A program made the translations under genes and the position numbers. Of a DNA stretch of 64,000 bases, positions 38,101 through 51,399 are shown piece by piece. Positions within the stretch are counted from its first letter, which is position 1. Each line of letters opens with the position of its first letter. Source of the stretch: Malurus cyaneus samueli (lineage: Eukaryota; Chordata; Aves; Passeriformes; Maluridae); assembly GCA_009741485.1 (NCBI GenBank), contig CM019214.1, positions 55,384,803 to 55,448,802 of the forward strand, in the 5' to 3' direction. The notes under the pieces were generated by a model. That model saw nothing but the letters and a program-made list of their open reading frames with translations, did no database searches and was not told the DNA's origin.

Positions 38101-39950
38101 CAATAGTAGCTAGACCTTGATATTCCATTTCATATCTTATCTATTTATAGCTTAGGTGTGATGAATTCAAAATATAACATTACAGAAAGTTTCCCTCTCT
38201 TCCTTTACCTTGTGGTTAATATATTTATGTAAGCAAATATCTTCCAAATAAATTATTTTCTTTTTTTAATATACAACCTTTCTTTAAAAAGTGTAAAGAA
38301 AGGTCTGATTTTGACTATTTTCATGAAAAACAAATATCCACAAAAGTGTTTCCCGTGCCATAAAGATTAATTTGTTACTCAGTCACTCAATTAAATGCAC
38401 TTCAGATAGTGCTGATTTCTGGTTCATTTTCTCTGTTGTATTTAGTGCTGGAACTTTTTCAAGTTACAATGTCATAAAAGGATGACAAGAAAAGTCTTGA
38501 CTTTGCAGTCTCGGATGAAAGAGCATTTCTGGATGAAGGTACCCATAACACACTGCCAAATCATGGCACAAAAAGCAATAGAGCTGTCATGAAGTTCAAA
38601 AATTATATTGTCTCTGCTAGAATAACTGGGAAGAGATCATATTCACTTTTCCCCTGAGTTTTGCAGGTCATTTTGGATTTATAGCATGGCTTTTTATTCT
38701 AGTTTGTAGAACTTTTAGGGAGACTGTAGTAATTTTTATGAAATCTTTCACTCGGTGAGATACTTCTGCACCATGATATCACAAAATGTGACAAAATAAA
38801 TTAAATAATTTCTCTTAATAGTGCATCATACTTTTTCATGCCCTTGACACATATTCTATGAGGCAGGACAAAGATAGGATTCGAAGCCAAAGTAAGTTGC
38901 AGACCTAGCAAGCACACAGCGGCTGTGTGTGCACGAGGCCCTAACAGGAGATATCATTCTTGCAGCCTAATTCTTGTTGGGATCTTATATGGCCATAGCT
39001 ATGTGCCAATCCGGACCCTTCACTCATCTGGTAAAACTATGGAAAATAAACAGTTCTGCTCTGACAAATTGATACATTTTCTTAGTCTATATGAAAATCA
39101 AAATTTCTACAATGTGTCTGACTTTCCTAAGTAGGAATAGTTTGAACTCTGCAGTTGGAATTGGGAGGTTTTTTTGGATATGACAAAGGGTGAGACCAGG
39201 GAATGTCTCTCTAGCTTTGCTGCTAATAGCCATAACTGCTCGGGATTATACAGACTGGCCATCTATTGCTGTCAGGAGCTTCCTAACAGGGATGAGATCA
39301 TCTGAAGACAGATTCACTACTAAAACTCTCTCAACCAAAGTGCAGAAATGCAACTGTCTTTTTTTCGTAGCAATTCTTTTCATTTGCATTTTAATTTGAG
39401 TGTTGAGGTAAAATGCTGAATATTTTTTACAATAACTAGATGCATTTTTGCTATGATTTGCTATGATATGATATTTGCATTTTTGTTATAATTCTATGAT
39501 TCCCCTTAGTTTTAGCAACACTGCATAAATCTGAAAGAACATCTTTAGAGGAAAAAATCCTGTAGAAACTCCTGTACATAACTTCCCACTGAACTATTCT
39601 GGAGAACTCTAATCTGCACCAATTGTATGAGTGCATACAGCCAAAGGCAGCGAGAGGAGGGTCTGCCTTTTGCAAGCCCCTGTAGACTAATTGTAGAGTA
39701 AAGTATATTAAATAACCAGTAGGAAAAAAATTAGAAAAAAAAGAGTCTGCCAGGCAGGACAACAGCCAAGGGAGACTTTAATCAGCAGCCAGCAGCCTCC
39801 TTTTTACCCCAAAGACTGCATAAATGAGAAAGGTTTTGGAAGCCTTCCAGGGAAAAGGAGTGCTGAGGTTAGTGGAAGCATGACAGTTTTAATTTTTCTC
39901 AATCCCTCCCCCTCACAGATTCAGAAGATTTCCCTCCTATATTATGTAGA
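35181..39950. other. AT-rich single-copy DNA, no gene seen
   Basis: No exon, RNA gene or transposon recognised. A short run of TTGCTATGAT-like units (about 39448-39475) with direct repeats of TGCATTTTTG around it resembles a decayed simple repeat. ORFs at 36019-36210, 37264-37476 and 39451-39762 have no supporting signals. Confidence 0.65.
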
Positions 39951-39978
39951 ATTTATTATTATTATATTATTATTATTA

Positions 39979-40014
<36 letters not shown>

Positions 40015-40045
40015 TATATTTACTATTACTATTATTTATTTATTT
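39951..40045. repeat. (ATT)n microsatellite, interrupted
   Basis: About 95 bases of TTA/ATT trinucleotide units with interruptions (ATATT, TACTATTAC, ATTTATTTATT). A leucine- and tyrosine-rich ORF at 39880-40092 runs through it and is an artefact. A related ATTATTATT stretch reappears at about 40122-40155, on the far side of a CR1 tail. Confidence 0.95.
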
Positions 40046-40069
40046 TGGTTGTTGCTGCTGTTGTTATTA

Positions 40070-40112
40070 TCATAGACATATCTGGAGTTTGAAGGGACCC
40101 ACAAGGATCATC
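40070..40112 (-). mobile_element. CR1 LINE 3' terminal stub, antisense
   Basis: TCATAGACATATCTGGAGTT followed by GAAGGGACCCACAAGGATCA is the reverse complement of the last bases of a CR1 3' UTR. Only about 43 bases remain, an extreme 5' truncation. ATT-rich simple repeat flanks it on both sides (39951-40045 and 40122-40155), so it seems to sit inside or beside an older microsatellite. Confidence 0.75.
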
Positions 40113-41699
40113 AAAAAAACCCATTATTATTAACACTAATTATTATTATTTTACTTCATAAAGAATAGTAGTTGTAAATCTGAAGTTGTTTGATTCTCAA
40201 AATCTGAAGGAATTGAAAACAGACAAGATTCCCAAGAAAAGGTACTCCTGCTGAAATCTATGGAAAATACTGATATTACTTGATATCATTGTTATACTGA
40301 TATCATTGTTTTAGTTTATGTTGAGAGAGACTTCTGGGGCTTTAAAGCAATCCTGAAGCTAATTTTTAGGTAAGATTTTTCAAGGCTTTTTTTACCAATA
40401 TACCACTCTCATTTCTGCTTTCACCTTAAAATGGAACTCCCATAGTCCCCTTCACCTGAGAGATGAATTTTACATTTCTATGGTTCTTCCTGTGCCTTGC
40501 TGTACACTTAGCTATGTAATGTTTATTATTTTAATAATAGTGAAGGTACACATGCTTTTGCATGACTACATGTTAACATGTAGTTAACACTGTTCCAAGC
40601 CTAAATGCAGCCTGCCTTCACTGCATTCTACATGACTGTGAACATGGGCTTCAGTCAGTTTTAACTCACTGGTTTTCTAGAGAGGGAAATTCCAACAGAC
40701 TACAAACAATAGCTGTAAAATGTCCCATACCTATATCTAGGCTAGATGTGAACAGATTACCCTCTTTTTCGTTTCCAGCAGACATGTAAAGCCAGTTGCC
40801 CAGCAAGTGACAAATGTACACCTATGCAAGTCAGGCTAAATATGGCCATTGTATGATTTCACCTATTTGCATCTAAAAATAGTAAAATTAGTCCCAGTGG
40901 CAATCATTTGGTAAAGAGTTTGCAGGTGAGATGATCTTAAGTGCATGAGCTCTTTAATTTATCACATAGATATCACCATTACTTACATAATGTGTAGATG
41001 ATAGTAAATCTCCTAGAGTAACCTTATTTTAAATCATAGGGATGCAGTGATTCTACTGTACTCTGATTTTTTTTACTGTATTTGTAGTAGAAAATTTGTA
41101 TTTATATATACATAAATATGTATATATATAAATGAATGTATTTAACAACTGATCATGTTAGTTTTCGTTAACTTTCTAGATTTTGGAAAGAATTTTGGCC
41201 AAGAGATTGCTATCTGGTTCTTACTAAAATCCCCATTCATGTTCATGACATGTTATGAACTGCTGAATGCAGAAGACTGTATTTTCTCCAATTTAGATAA
41301 AATTCTGAGTGTTACATATATACTTTTTTATGTGTCCCCATTCTGTGTCATTATCTGTGTCATGCATTTGTGTTAAATTATGTGTGTATATTTTATATTG
41401 TGTTGTAATATCACCAAGCCTAGTTTACCTTTTAAACAAAATCCCCACTGGCAAAACCTGCTAAGCACAGCCTTACCTCTATGTACCATATATTCTGGTT
41501 TAACTTGTGAATTTTTGTAGCTCTTCTTAGTTAAAAAACTGACCTTTATTAGAATGTAATTTACTTTTCTCCTTAACAGGAATGACCTACCAAATGAAGA
41601 GCAGATGATCACATGATACTAACCAAGACTTCAAAAGGGAAATGAAATTTTCTGTCTATTTACTCTGAGACATGTCATATCTAATTCACATGGTGTTTT
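40113..41699. other. AT-rich single-copy DNA, no gene seen
   Basis: Begins with a residual ATT repeat (about 40122-40155) and includes a TATATA-rich stretch at 41100-41135. No gene or element recognised. Confidence 0.6.
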
Positions 41700-42060
41700 T
41701 ACGGTTGTGGAATTATGTGCAATAAATTAATAGTTTAAACACCACTCTATTTCAGAATAATCAATCAGAAATGACAGCTGATTGATTTCTTCTTTTAAAT
41801 GAGAATATACCCATTGTTTAATTGATTTTAATATCCTTCAAAAGGTGATTTGAAAGTCATGTTTAAAGGAAGCTGATTTGCAAACCTAGTACATTTTTTT
41901 AAGTACATACAGAAGGATGACTGATTTTGGCTGCTGTCTCTTCCCTTCTTCCTAGTGCAAATGTGAGAAAATCAGCAATTTCAAAATCACAGCCAGCAAA
42001 TTCACCAATAAAATTAGCAGGAGTTCCCAAGAAGTTTCAGTTTTAGAAGTTTGCAAACAT
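41700..42060. promoter_or_regulatory. candidate enhancer-like block with a PBX/HOX-type inverted repeat
   Basis: AATCAATCAG (41759-41768) and CTGATTGATT (41778-41787) form a perfect inverted repeat around AAATGACAG. Each arm carries TGATTGAT, the PBX/HOX composite core, and TGACAG inside the loop is a MEIS half-site. TTTAATTGATTTTAAT follows near 41817-41832. The surrounding 300 bases are repeat-free and compositionally complex. The motif grammar fits a TALE/HOX-bound element; conservation and function are untested. Confidence 0.25.
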
Positions 42061-43276
42061 TTTCATGTTGACTTCAATTTCTGAACTTCAGTTGACATAT
42101 TTCTTTTGAATGCAGTAGTGAATGCCTGCTATACTATGAAGAAAAATAGGTGAAAACCTCCCTTGGGTCCTATGATTGTAGAACTCAGGTACTATAACTA
42201 GCAACAAACAGATGGCTCCACAGCACAGAAGCATTTTAGAATAAACATTAATACAAGTTGGGATAAAATTCTTATTAGGAATGCAGTTTTAATCATGTTA
42301 ACTGTTGTTGACACTGGTACTTAAAACTGTTTCATAGATCCTAACGAAAAGAAAAAAATCTAATTAATGTGAGATATGATGAATGTATGCCATTAACTGT
42401 ATTATTTACAGTAAATAGTCATCTCCTGAAAAAATGAGTATTATTTTGGTTTCATGAAACATAGTCTATAAATATTTTTAATTGCTTTCATGATAGTTTC
42501 AGTCTGCTTGTTACTAATGTCTAGTCATTTACTTATTCTAAAATATGTTTGCTGATTTATAGATCATACTAACCTCAAGCATCTTCTGTGAGGAAAGCTG
42601 TGATTCTTTGGCTACGTAATCGTAAGTGTTTAATAGACCATTAAAAAAGGCAGCCATTTCTTTATGGTCAACTTGACTAGACACAGAAAACTAGACTTTT
42701 TTATTATTATTATATTCAAATATATTTACATAATAATTATATTTATTATATTCAAATAACTATGCTACAATACTGAAGTGCAATACTATCAGAGATGCCA
42801 TCAGTGCACTACCTAGAAGGTCAGCTTTAGAATAATCTTTTAATCTGTTGTTTTCTCTGAGTGAGCAGCTTTATCACGAATTCACAAATAACACAGAAAA
42901 TGTATTAATCAGACTCTTTTCATAGGCTAGGAAGCATAAGTTTGCATTTTGAGGAATTCATTGCTTCTTAGATACTTTTTTGATTCTATGTACAGAAATA
43001 ATATCTAACCTCTTTGTATCACTGAGATGTTTAAATTAGCAAGTACCTTTTTCAAACCTGTATTTTAGTTTAGATATATCCAACAGAACAAATAATAAAG
43101 AAATTTCCAGACTCCTATATAATAAATAAATGTCCACCTGTCTAAAAAATAAATAAATGTATTTAACAAATACAGTTAAACTCATCAGTTTAAAGTTTAG
43201 AGCTGGAAACAAGAAGAGAATAAATCTTGTCTTCCCAATGGAAGATATTGGTGTATTTGTGTGTTTCATGTGCTAA
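42061..43276. other. AT-rich single-copy DNA, no gene seen
   Basis: No gene or transposon recognised; short AT-rich simple stretches near 42700-42750 and 43110-43160 (TAAA units). Confidence 0.65.
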
Positions 43277-43514
43277 GGGAGGGTTAGCTTTGATGTTAGG
43301 AAAAATTTGTTCTCTGGAAGGGTTCTAAAACATTAGAACAGATTGCCAGGGAAGTGGTGGAGTTACTATGCCTGGAATTGTTCAAAGAAGGTGTGAATAT
43401 TGCTCTTGGAAACATGGTTTGGTGTTGAACATGGTGGTGGTTCTGGGTTGAGGGTTGGGTGTGCTAATCTTAAAGGTCTTTTCCAACCTTAACAGTTCTA
43501 TGATTCTATGATTC
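43277..43514 (+). mobile_element. CR1 LINE 3' fragment, sense, with octamer tail
   Basis: The only large single CR1 piece here that lies wholly in sense orientation. It begins GGGAGGGTTAGCTTTGATGT, passes CATTAGAACAGATTGCCAGG and GGAAGTGGTGGAG (last part of the polyprotein region), then CTTAAAGGTCTTTTCCAACC in the 3' UTR. It ends with GTTCTATGATTCTATGATTC, that is, tandem ATTCTATG-type octamers characteristic of the CR1 3' end. The copy is strongly 5'-truncated (about 240 bp) and carries scattered substitutions. Confidence 0.92.
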
Positions 43515-44837
43515 ATTCAGCTCTCATCTCACTATCCTTGCACGTGCCATTCAATTCTTGGTTTGTTTTATTCTATACTGAGACACACTTACTTGAATTC
43601 AATGAACACCTGTTAATAAGGACAGTATTAATTTCTGTTGGCAGTTCTGTTTGTTTTCCAGAGCTTAAGAGCAATCCTTCTATGATACTTCCATACTAAG
43701 AGGAAAAATATTCTAATGTGTATTGTCCTTCCATGTGCCTGACTTCAGTATAACTGCATTCTTTAGTTTGGGAAACTTTAGTTAACTTGGGCTGTCAGCT
43801 CACCCACGGATTTAAAACTTCAGGCTAGTCAACAGGGAGGCTGACTTTGAGCTGTGGGATTTGAAACACCAGATAACCAGAAGCCAGTGTGCCAGGCTCT
43901 GAAAAATAATCAGATATTTAAGTTTTAGTGAATTACTGTTATCTGGCAGATTCATTTTGCTACAAAATTTCTTCACTCTGCTGACCTGAATCAGCATTCA
44001 TCTGACATGAGTCCTATTCATCTGAGTACATGCTGATGTCTTCAATATAGATGTCCAAATCTCAGCTAATCATGTTAGATACCGTTATATTTAAAAGATA
44101 CCTTTAGGTCATGGTTCATCTCATCCTACAGTAGACATGGACATTCAGTCAGATAAATTAGGCTCTTGAAGTACTTATTGCTCTCCATTGACTAGAAAAT
44201 GACCCTGTAATGACTATCTGGAATATAAAAGTCTGTGTTGCAGGTGTCTACACTTAGATGAAATTAATTTCTTCCCAAGGATGGCTTTCAGCTGCCTCAT
44301 CGTAGTGCCATGTGTGATGTCTTTTTTTTGCTGAGGCACCTTACAGTACTGTTAGATATGAAACAGGATGACCTAAAAAATGGGATTATGTATCTGAATT
44401 CCTCCCCAAAAACTTGAATCATCTACTTAAACCTCTAGATGGATTTATAGTCTCTAAGGAATAAAGGGAAATTGAATTTTACACAATCATTCACAAATTG
44501 GAACAATTCTGAAAGCCAGGAAAATTCTAGCACACAAACTATCTTTATCATCTGGCAAATGACATAACTTTTTACAAACCCAAAGCTAAAGACTTTCTGG
44601 AGCTTTCTTTTAGTCTACAAAAAAAGAATGTTTGTAAATATCATCTCAAAACAGTTGGCAATTTATGACGAGTAGTTAAAAGTTTGTCTCAAATTTCACA
44701 TAGAAAAATATTTTCAGTTATTTATTCAATTGTAGTTTAAGACTTATGCATCTGATATTTACCTTGGAAACCAAAAACATTTCAATCCATTTACTTTACG
44801 GATACCTTAGGCCTCTCCCTGTTACGTAATCATTTAG
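43515..44837. other. AT-rich single-copy DNA between two CR1 copies, no gene seen
   Basis: No exon or element recognised. ORFs at 43508-43699 (plus) and 43812-43997 (minus) are unsupported. Confidence 0.65.
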
Positions 44838-45418
44838 TCGTAGAATGGTGGGAATTGGAAAAGATCTTGAAAATTATCTCAATCCAACCGTCCTGTCATG
44901 AACAGGGATGCTTCTCACTAGACCCTGTTGCTCAGAGCCCCATACAATGTGACCTTGAACATTCCAAGCATGGAACATTCACAACTTCTTTGTGCAACCG
45001 GTTCCCTTGTCTCACCAGCCTCACAGTGAAGAATATTCTTCTAAAATCTAACCTAAATCTCTCCTCTTTCATTTTAAAACATTTCCCCTTGTCTTATTAC
45101 TACCTTCCTATGTAAAAATTCCCTCTCTAGACTTCTTCTAGACTCCTTTAGGTACTGGAAGACTGCTATAAGTTCTCTTGGGATCCTTTTCTTCTCCAGA
45201 CTGAGAGACCAATTCTCTCATCTTGTCTTCATGGGAGAGGTGTTCCAGCCCCATGATTAGGTTTCTGCTGTAATTCATGGCCCAGATCCAGTTCATGCTT
45301 CTAGTCCAAGTCTCACCAATATGGAGAAAAGTGTGTTGCTATGGACCATGTCAAAGGCCCTATAGAAGCTTAGGTAGATGACAGTTGTCACTCTTCCCTT
45401 GCCAACATAGATGAATGT
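44838..45418 (-). mobile_element. CR1 LINE fragment, antisense, internally rearranged
   Basis: Begins TCGTAGAATGGTGGGAATTG (inverted 3' tail) and follows antisense CR1 through CAACCGTCCTGTCATG, CTCACCAGCCTCACAGTGAA, CTAACCTAAATCTCTCC and CATTTCCCCTTGTC. After about 45310 the match jumps to a block with CATGTCAAAGGCCCTATAGA and CTTAGGTAGATGACA, which belongs to antisense reverse-transcriptase sequence well upstream in CR1. An internal deletion of the copy therefore probably lies at about 45300-45340. The orientation is minus and the right edge is approximate. Confidence 0.85.
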
Positions 45419-48400
45419 TAAAATACAGGACAAACACAGATCAAAAATGCAAGTACCTGAATTTATCAAGTTGAAAAACTGAGAATAAAATTAGGAATCA
45501 AATGGGAAAAAGTCTTTCTTAAATGGATCCCACCAAATTTGAACAAAAAGCTACTCCAAGTAGTCAAAAAACAGAAATCTGAAGGGGGAAAACCAGGTAA
45601 AAAAGAAACCTCAAGGGATGTAAAGCAGATAAGAAACTGTTGTGGAATAGGAAAGGCTGGGACTGCCTGAGAAACATAACTAGATAAGAGCAAGGGTATC
45701 ACAGAGATGAGGGTAAACTTTTCAAAAGTTCTGCTTTTCTGGAAAAGCAAATAAAATCAGTATGAATCCAGGTGATAGATTTTCAAGTGAGCTTGTTTTT
45801 AAATAAGATAGTGCACACATTCCCATCCATCTTACGGGAACATTATATGTAACCGCCTTACATTTGTGAAGTTGAACCACAAAATGTAAGGAAATTTTGC
45901 TTAAAATTTAAATAAATATTTTGGAATAAATTTTAAAAAAACCATATTTACTAATTTAACACAGATGTCTTCCTACAGACATAATGAGCAGTATTTCTGA
46001 TTACATGATGTCCTTTCAATGCTGATACAGTTATGGGAATTGGAAACTTTCATTAGATTCAACAACATAGGTGGAAAACCAAATGTAACATTGTGCATGC
46101 ATGTACAAAGTTTGTTCTTCTGCTTACTCGAACACATTTAAATTTTTTTCATTGTAGATTGACCCAAGAAACACAAAGGTGTTCTCACAGTCCAAGCAAA
46201 TAAATACTGCTCCAGAGAAGTGGATCCTTTCACTCTCTCTAATTGATGCCTTCAGAGTGATAAAGGCAAATTATTTATATCAACATGTTAGTATTTTACC
46301 ACTCTACTTATGTAAACCCTCTTTCCGGAGTGGTTGACTTCTGAGATGGGATTTGTCTTATTTACAGAAATGTTGATGGCCTAGAATTTTGACTGAGATT
46401 ATAGAGGATGGACTTTAAATACATCACGTTCCACATGATCTTTAAAGCCTGAAATTTTTGGTGAAAAATTCAGAAAAAAATTATAAACTTTTTCTATATG
46501 CTGCAGTTTTCATTCACAAGGTGTGAAAGCAAATATTAATATTTTGGAAGTGCCACCATTGCAACCTTGCAGTAAAGCTTAGATGAAAATTTATAATACC
46601 GTCTTCAGAGTAAAATATGCAGCAAGAAATTTCTAGGGCTTAGGACTACACATTGAATGATATAGAAAAAGAAAATATTGAGTAGGTGCTAATAAATGAA
46701 TGCCATCTGTTAGCTGCATTAAATGAGGAAAGGTTAAATCAAAAAGTGGTAGATGATTGCATAATTAAGGTCTGTTGCAGGTTATGTGTATGACAGAAAG
46801 AGAATTAATATATAGTAAACCCTTGCTGCTGGCATTCTTTAGTTTTCATATGTTCTGCTTCATAATATCAATACTATGGTATTAACAAAATCTCTATTTG
46901 CAATGATCTAAACATATAGATGTTTTTCTTTGATATGAATTAATGACATAAATGAAAATAATAATATTGAATATTCTACAGATGCATTTTGTAGAATTAT
47001 TGCTATGACGTCTTTGAATTTGGAAAAATATACTTCTAGATGGAAATGTTCTTGAAATAATTTTTATATATGTGTGATATATATATAATGGTCTATTATA
47101 CCAGATATTTATGTATTTATGTAATTAATATCCCATGACAATTATATCTAATCCTGTATAGCAATATTATATTTTAAAAATTTGAATCATATATAGACAT
47201 TCTTTTTATGGATACCATAATCTCCTTTGAAGCAGAAAAATATCAGTTATCTGTCTCTTCCAAAATTCAAACTCTGTTTTTACTCAGCTCAGTTTTTGAC
47301 ATCTAGATATCTCAGTTTTGATGTTTAAACTTCTATACAATAATCAAGTGGGAAAGCAATAGCACACTTCATATCTGGAATTACCTTGAAAGTAGTTAAA
47401 AGTTGAGTGCATATCTCAGTATGTATTTTATTTTGCCAGCATGTTTCTCCTAACTCAATAATACAGTAAACTTTATTCCAAAATACCATAATAATGTAAC
47501 ATGTTACATATCTATATATGTTTATGCAGAATGAAAACACATTGAGTGCCTTTCTTACTGGCAAGTAATCGGAGATTTATTGGGTAATTGCTAATCTTTT
47601 CTTGTGAATCTTCCATTGCTAGCTCTGCAGGTGATCATGTTACGTGAATTCAAAACTATGATGACCCTCAATATCTAAAAATGAAATAATTTACTGTTGC
47701 AGCAGAGATTCAATTTCATCAATTTTCAATTAGATATATTAATATCAATAATTGTGTGACTGAACCATCCTGTGCTTACCTGTATTAATGCAAAAGCTGT
47801 TTTTCTTTTACACCATACAATGAAACATACAATTGAAGAAGACAGGAGGGAAAAGGTTTCCTAGAAGCCGTTTTTTTTCAAACCTTTCTGTTTAGGAGAG
47901 CTGAAAATGTAAATATAATTTCAATTTAGGATAAATTCATTTGACATCTTTGAAATAAGCAGTTAATATGTTGCCTATTTGCTACTGTACTGTACCTGTT
48001 TGCTCACTCAGAGAAGGCACACATTTGTTTAAAACATGTTTGTTAATTAAATATTTATGTTGAATGAACAATGCATTTTATCCCTTGAAATATTCTTTTC
48101 AGATTTTTGGAAATAATAGGGAATAAATGAAACCAGGAGGGAAAGCCAGTAAATATCATTCCTTGCATTTCTATATTTATTCCTTAATCCTCAAACTGTC
48201 AATGACATAATGACCAAAGCTTGCAAAAAGACATTGAGGTATATGGACATTTATTTTTATCTGCTATATGCATTATATACATATATATGTATATATTTCT
48301 ATGCATATAGTGATGCAATGATAAAGTTTGAATTTGCATTTATAGAGTTATCAACAATACTGTCATGTGTCTTACAATATGAGATGCACGTTAGATTTTA

Positions 48401-51399
48401 CTTCAATATTTTTAATGAAAAGTGGTTTTTATGCGAAGCACACCAAATATTGGAGAATCCCATTTAGTATAAGACAACATGAATCATAACAAAACTAGCA
48501 GTTTTGGTGCAAATCCCTTGATTTGTATCAGAGGTAATTCAAATAACTCTGCTCTTTTCTTACCCTGGTTGTACAGAATTTCTTCACAAATACATACTAG
48601 CAAATATATACTATCAAAGTTCTAAGGAAATACCATATATGTGAAAACATTTTGGAGTTTACATGAAAGATCAAATCCTCCACTAGTATACACTTAAGTT
48701 GTTTCTTTGCAATTATTTTGAATTTATAGCAAAATATATGGTTTTGCAGACAGACTGGTTGGCTGATACAGCCTTGTTGCCTTATGTATTTATGCTAGTC
48801 TTATGTTCTTGCATTTAATTCCCACTTAAAAAAAGTTTCTGATTTATTCTGCCATAAAGACTGAATAAAATGTTTTGTGTCACTAGGTGAAGAAAGTAAA
48901 TACTGAAGATTCTTTTCCTGTAGGCTTTTCAACAGAACATAAGAATTCAGTGCCGGTTAACTGTTCACATTAATAGCTTTGTCACTAATAGTTTCTGTGA
49001 ATTTATGGTAGGTATATTTAGTATATATGAGATAAGCTAAGTGACATTTGTGATGTTAAATATTGAATAAGAAGTGAAGAAACAAATGTAGGCCACAAGA
49101 GTTACAAACAAATAATTTTGGGCAGTCTATTTCCCTGAGATACAAAATGAAGATTACAATTTTCCTGACATATTGGAGGGTCTTTCTGTTGTTTCTGGAC
49201 AATGGAGAGTTAAAAATAGGCACATGTTTTTGCATTTAAAAAAAATCTGTGTACATCTCAGGGTGACAGATATGCTTATATTCTGCAGAAATGTGCTTCT
49301 GAGTGACAGGAGCCTTGAAATGTTGTTTATGTGTTTAGCTCTGAATATCAAGGACATGATTTAGTAGGAAGCCATCATGTTAACACCATTAATAGCATTT
49401 TCACCGACATTTACAATCCAATACTGAATAAGATGATTTGCCTCTAAAACACATTGTACAGAGTTTCCACATCTGAGTCAGTACTTTTTCATATGCTATC
49501 AAAAGTTAAAAGTTTCTTATTAAAATAGTCATGCCCAAGTAAAGAAACACATTAATTGATGAGTTCTGTATCATAAACATGAAAGCATATACTTTTTTGT
49601 TGTTGTTGTCATTGCCAGAAATTCTGCTTGCTTTTTCTATTATTAAAATGAATGTCAACACAGAGGAAAGTATGTTCCTGCTGTCACAGGGTGTATGCTC
49701 AGACTACATCTGAACATTGTTTTTCAGGGAGAAGTGTTCGATGATTTGATCACCTGTCAGACATGTCTCTGTGAAATGTCTTGCAGAGCCTTCAGTTCTC
49801 TTTCTCTTACCATCTGTGTAGAAAAGAACAAAGCCCCTTTTCCTATAAGCTATGCTGGCATAGAAAAAAATCACAGGCATCCATTTGGGGATTTTGTTGT
49901 CCAGGTGGAATTCTTGTTTCTTCCACAGAAAATCAGATTCACTTTTTTTTTTTTCTGTGTGTTTTCAAACCAATATCTAATAATTCATTTCTATAATCTG
50001 CCACACATCTTCTCTCTGTCTGCTTTTTTTTTTTTGTTTTTTTTCTTCAAAATTTCCAGAATTCTTTCACAGACATATCACTACAAACATAGAATGAATG
50101 TTTCTATAATGTGATGTTTACATTAAATCACTGAAGATGAAATATTCTATTAGCTCTTAAAATAATGGCTAACAATTGAATTCTTTCAGCAGAATAGACC
50201 TTTCCATTTTAAAATTATCAATTGCATCTATTCTTGCTGAGTCAAGACATAATATCCTACTGTTACTCATACCTTCTTGGCCAGAAGAACATACTGTAAC
50301 TGCATCCTCTTAAAGAGTACAAAGATGTCTCAAATTTTCTATAGAAAGAGAAAATGAAAAACACAGAATCATGTTTTTAACCAATGCAGAAAAAAGTCTA
50401 TGAGGTTGTTATATTCTATGCTTGCTCTTATAGTACTAAAGGCTGTCTTGTCACTTTGCTAATATTAATCATAGAATAATTTTAAATTTGCTTCAAATCA
50501 GACACAAAAGGGATATAAATCCTTACCAGAACATTATCCAAGTCGATTAACTTAGAAGATAACAGGCTATTTTTGCTGAAATTCTTTTATAAAATACAAG
50601 ACTTCATAACCGTATTCTGAATATTTTGGTGACTGCTACATAGGCAAGAACACTTGACCAAAAACCAAAAGACCAAGGGGCTTTTACAAAAGACAGAGTC
50701 TCCTTTTCAGAATCTTCATGCCAAATATGGAGGGTAAACAAAACTGGAATATGATATGGAGATGCGTTTTCTCTTATCTTTTGGGGTGAAAGAAAATGTA
50801 ACAGTCCAGGAGATTCCAGTGTCTCCAGGATTAGGGTGAGACTTCATAGAGGACTAGTCATGTGCATTATTGCCTTTATTGCGTTAGCCATAGACAAATC
50901 AATGTTTAGAGATCTTTCCATGGAATTCTTTCAGTTTTTAATAAGAAATGTTACACCAAATTCCACAAAACTACATTTTCTGAACAGAGAGACCTTCAGG
51001 ATTTTCTAACATAAAATCAGCATCCCAATAGACTACTCTTTATTTAAATAGACTTATCAAAATTTAAAACAGATGACAATAGTTTTAATGAAACAAATAA
51101 ATAATTAAGGCAAATCTGTACGCTTGTCAGAATCTCCATATTAAGAATTAAGGGAAGGTATTCAGGTTTCTGACATACCCTTGTCCTTCTTTATAGCCAA
51201 AGGTAAAGTTATTTTTTATGCTTGATATTCTTTTCAAGTTTACCTGATCAAACCACAAATTAAAAACTGTTGCCAGATAACTTACACTGGTAATAATCAT
51301 AACCTTTAATCACAGTTAAAAAGAATGATACTATGCTGGTTTATTTTCTCTTTTTTTTTTAAATAGTGGGCTTGCTAGAAGAGGCAAGTTATCATGCTT
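45419..51399. other. AT-rich single-copy DNA, no gene seen
   Basis: About 6 kb with no exon, RNA gene or transposon recognised. Simple AT-rich tracts occur near 47070-47120, 48270-48310 and 50028-50045. The largest ORF (49695-50114, plus, 139 codons) becomes phenylalanine-rich through T tracts and overlaps another ORF in a second frame; I do not regard it as a gene. Confidence 0.65.

Noticed and set aside
38913..38929. CACACAGC/GCTGTGTG short palindrome
   Set aside because: 8-bp arms with a 1-base centre are expected several times by chance in 64 kb.
39448..39500. CTATGAT-like units as a CR1 octamer tail
   Set aside because: No CR1 body could be seen next to it and the units are irregular; more likely a decayed simple repeat.
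49695..50114. 139-codon ORF, the longest in the window
   Set aside because: Runs through T tracts that give phenylalanine runs, overlaps another open frame and has no domain or gene signals.
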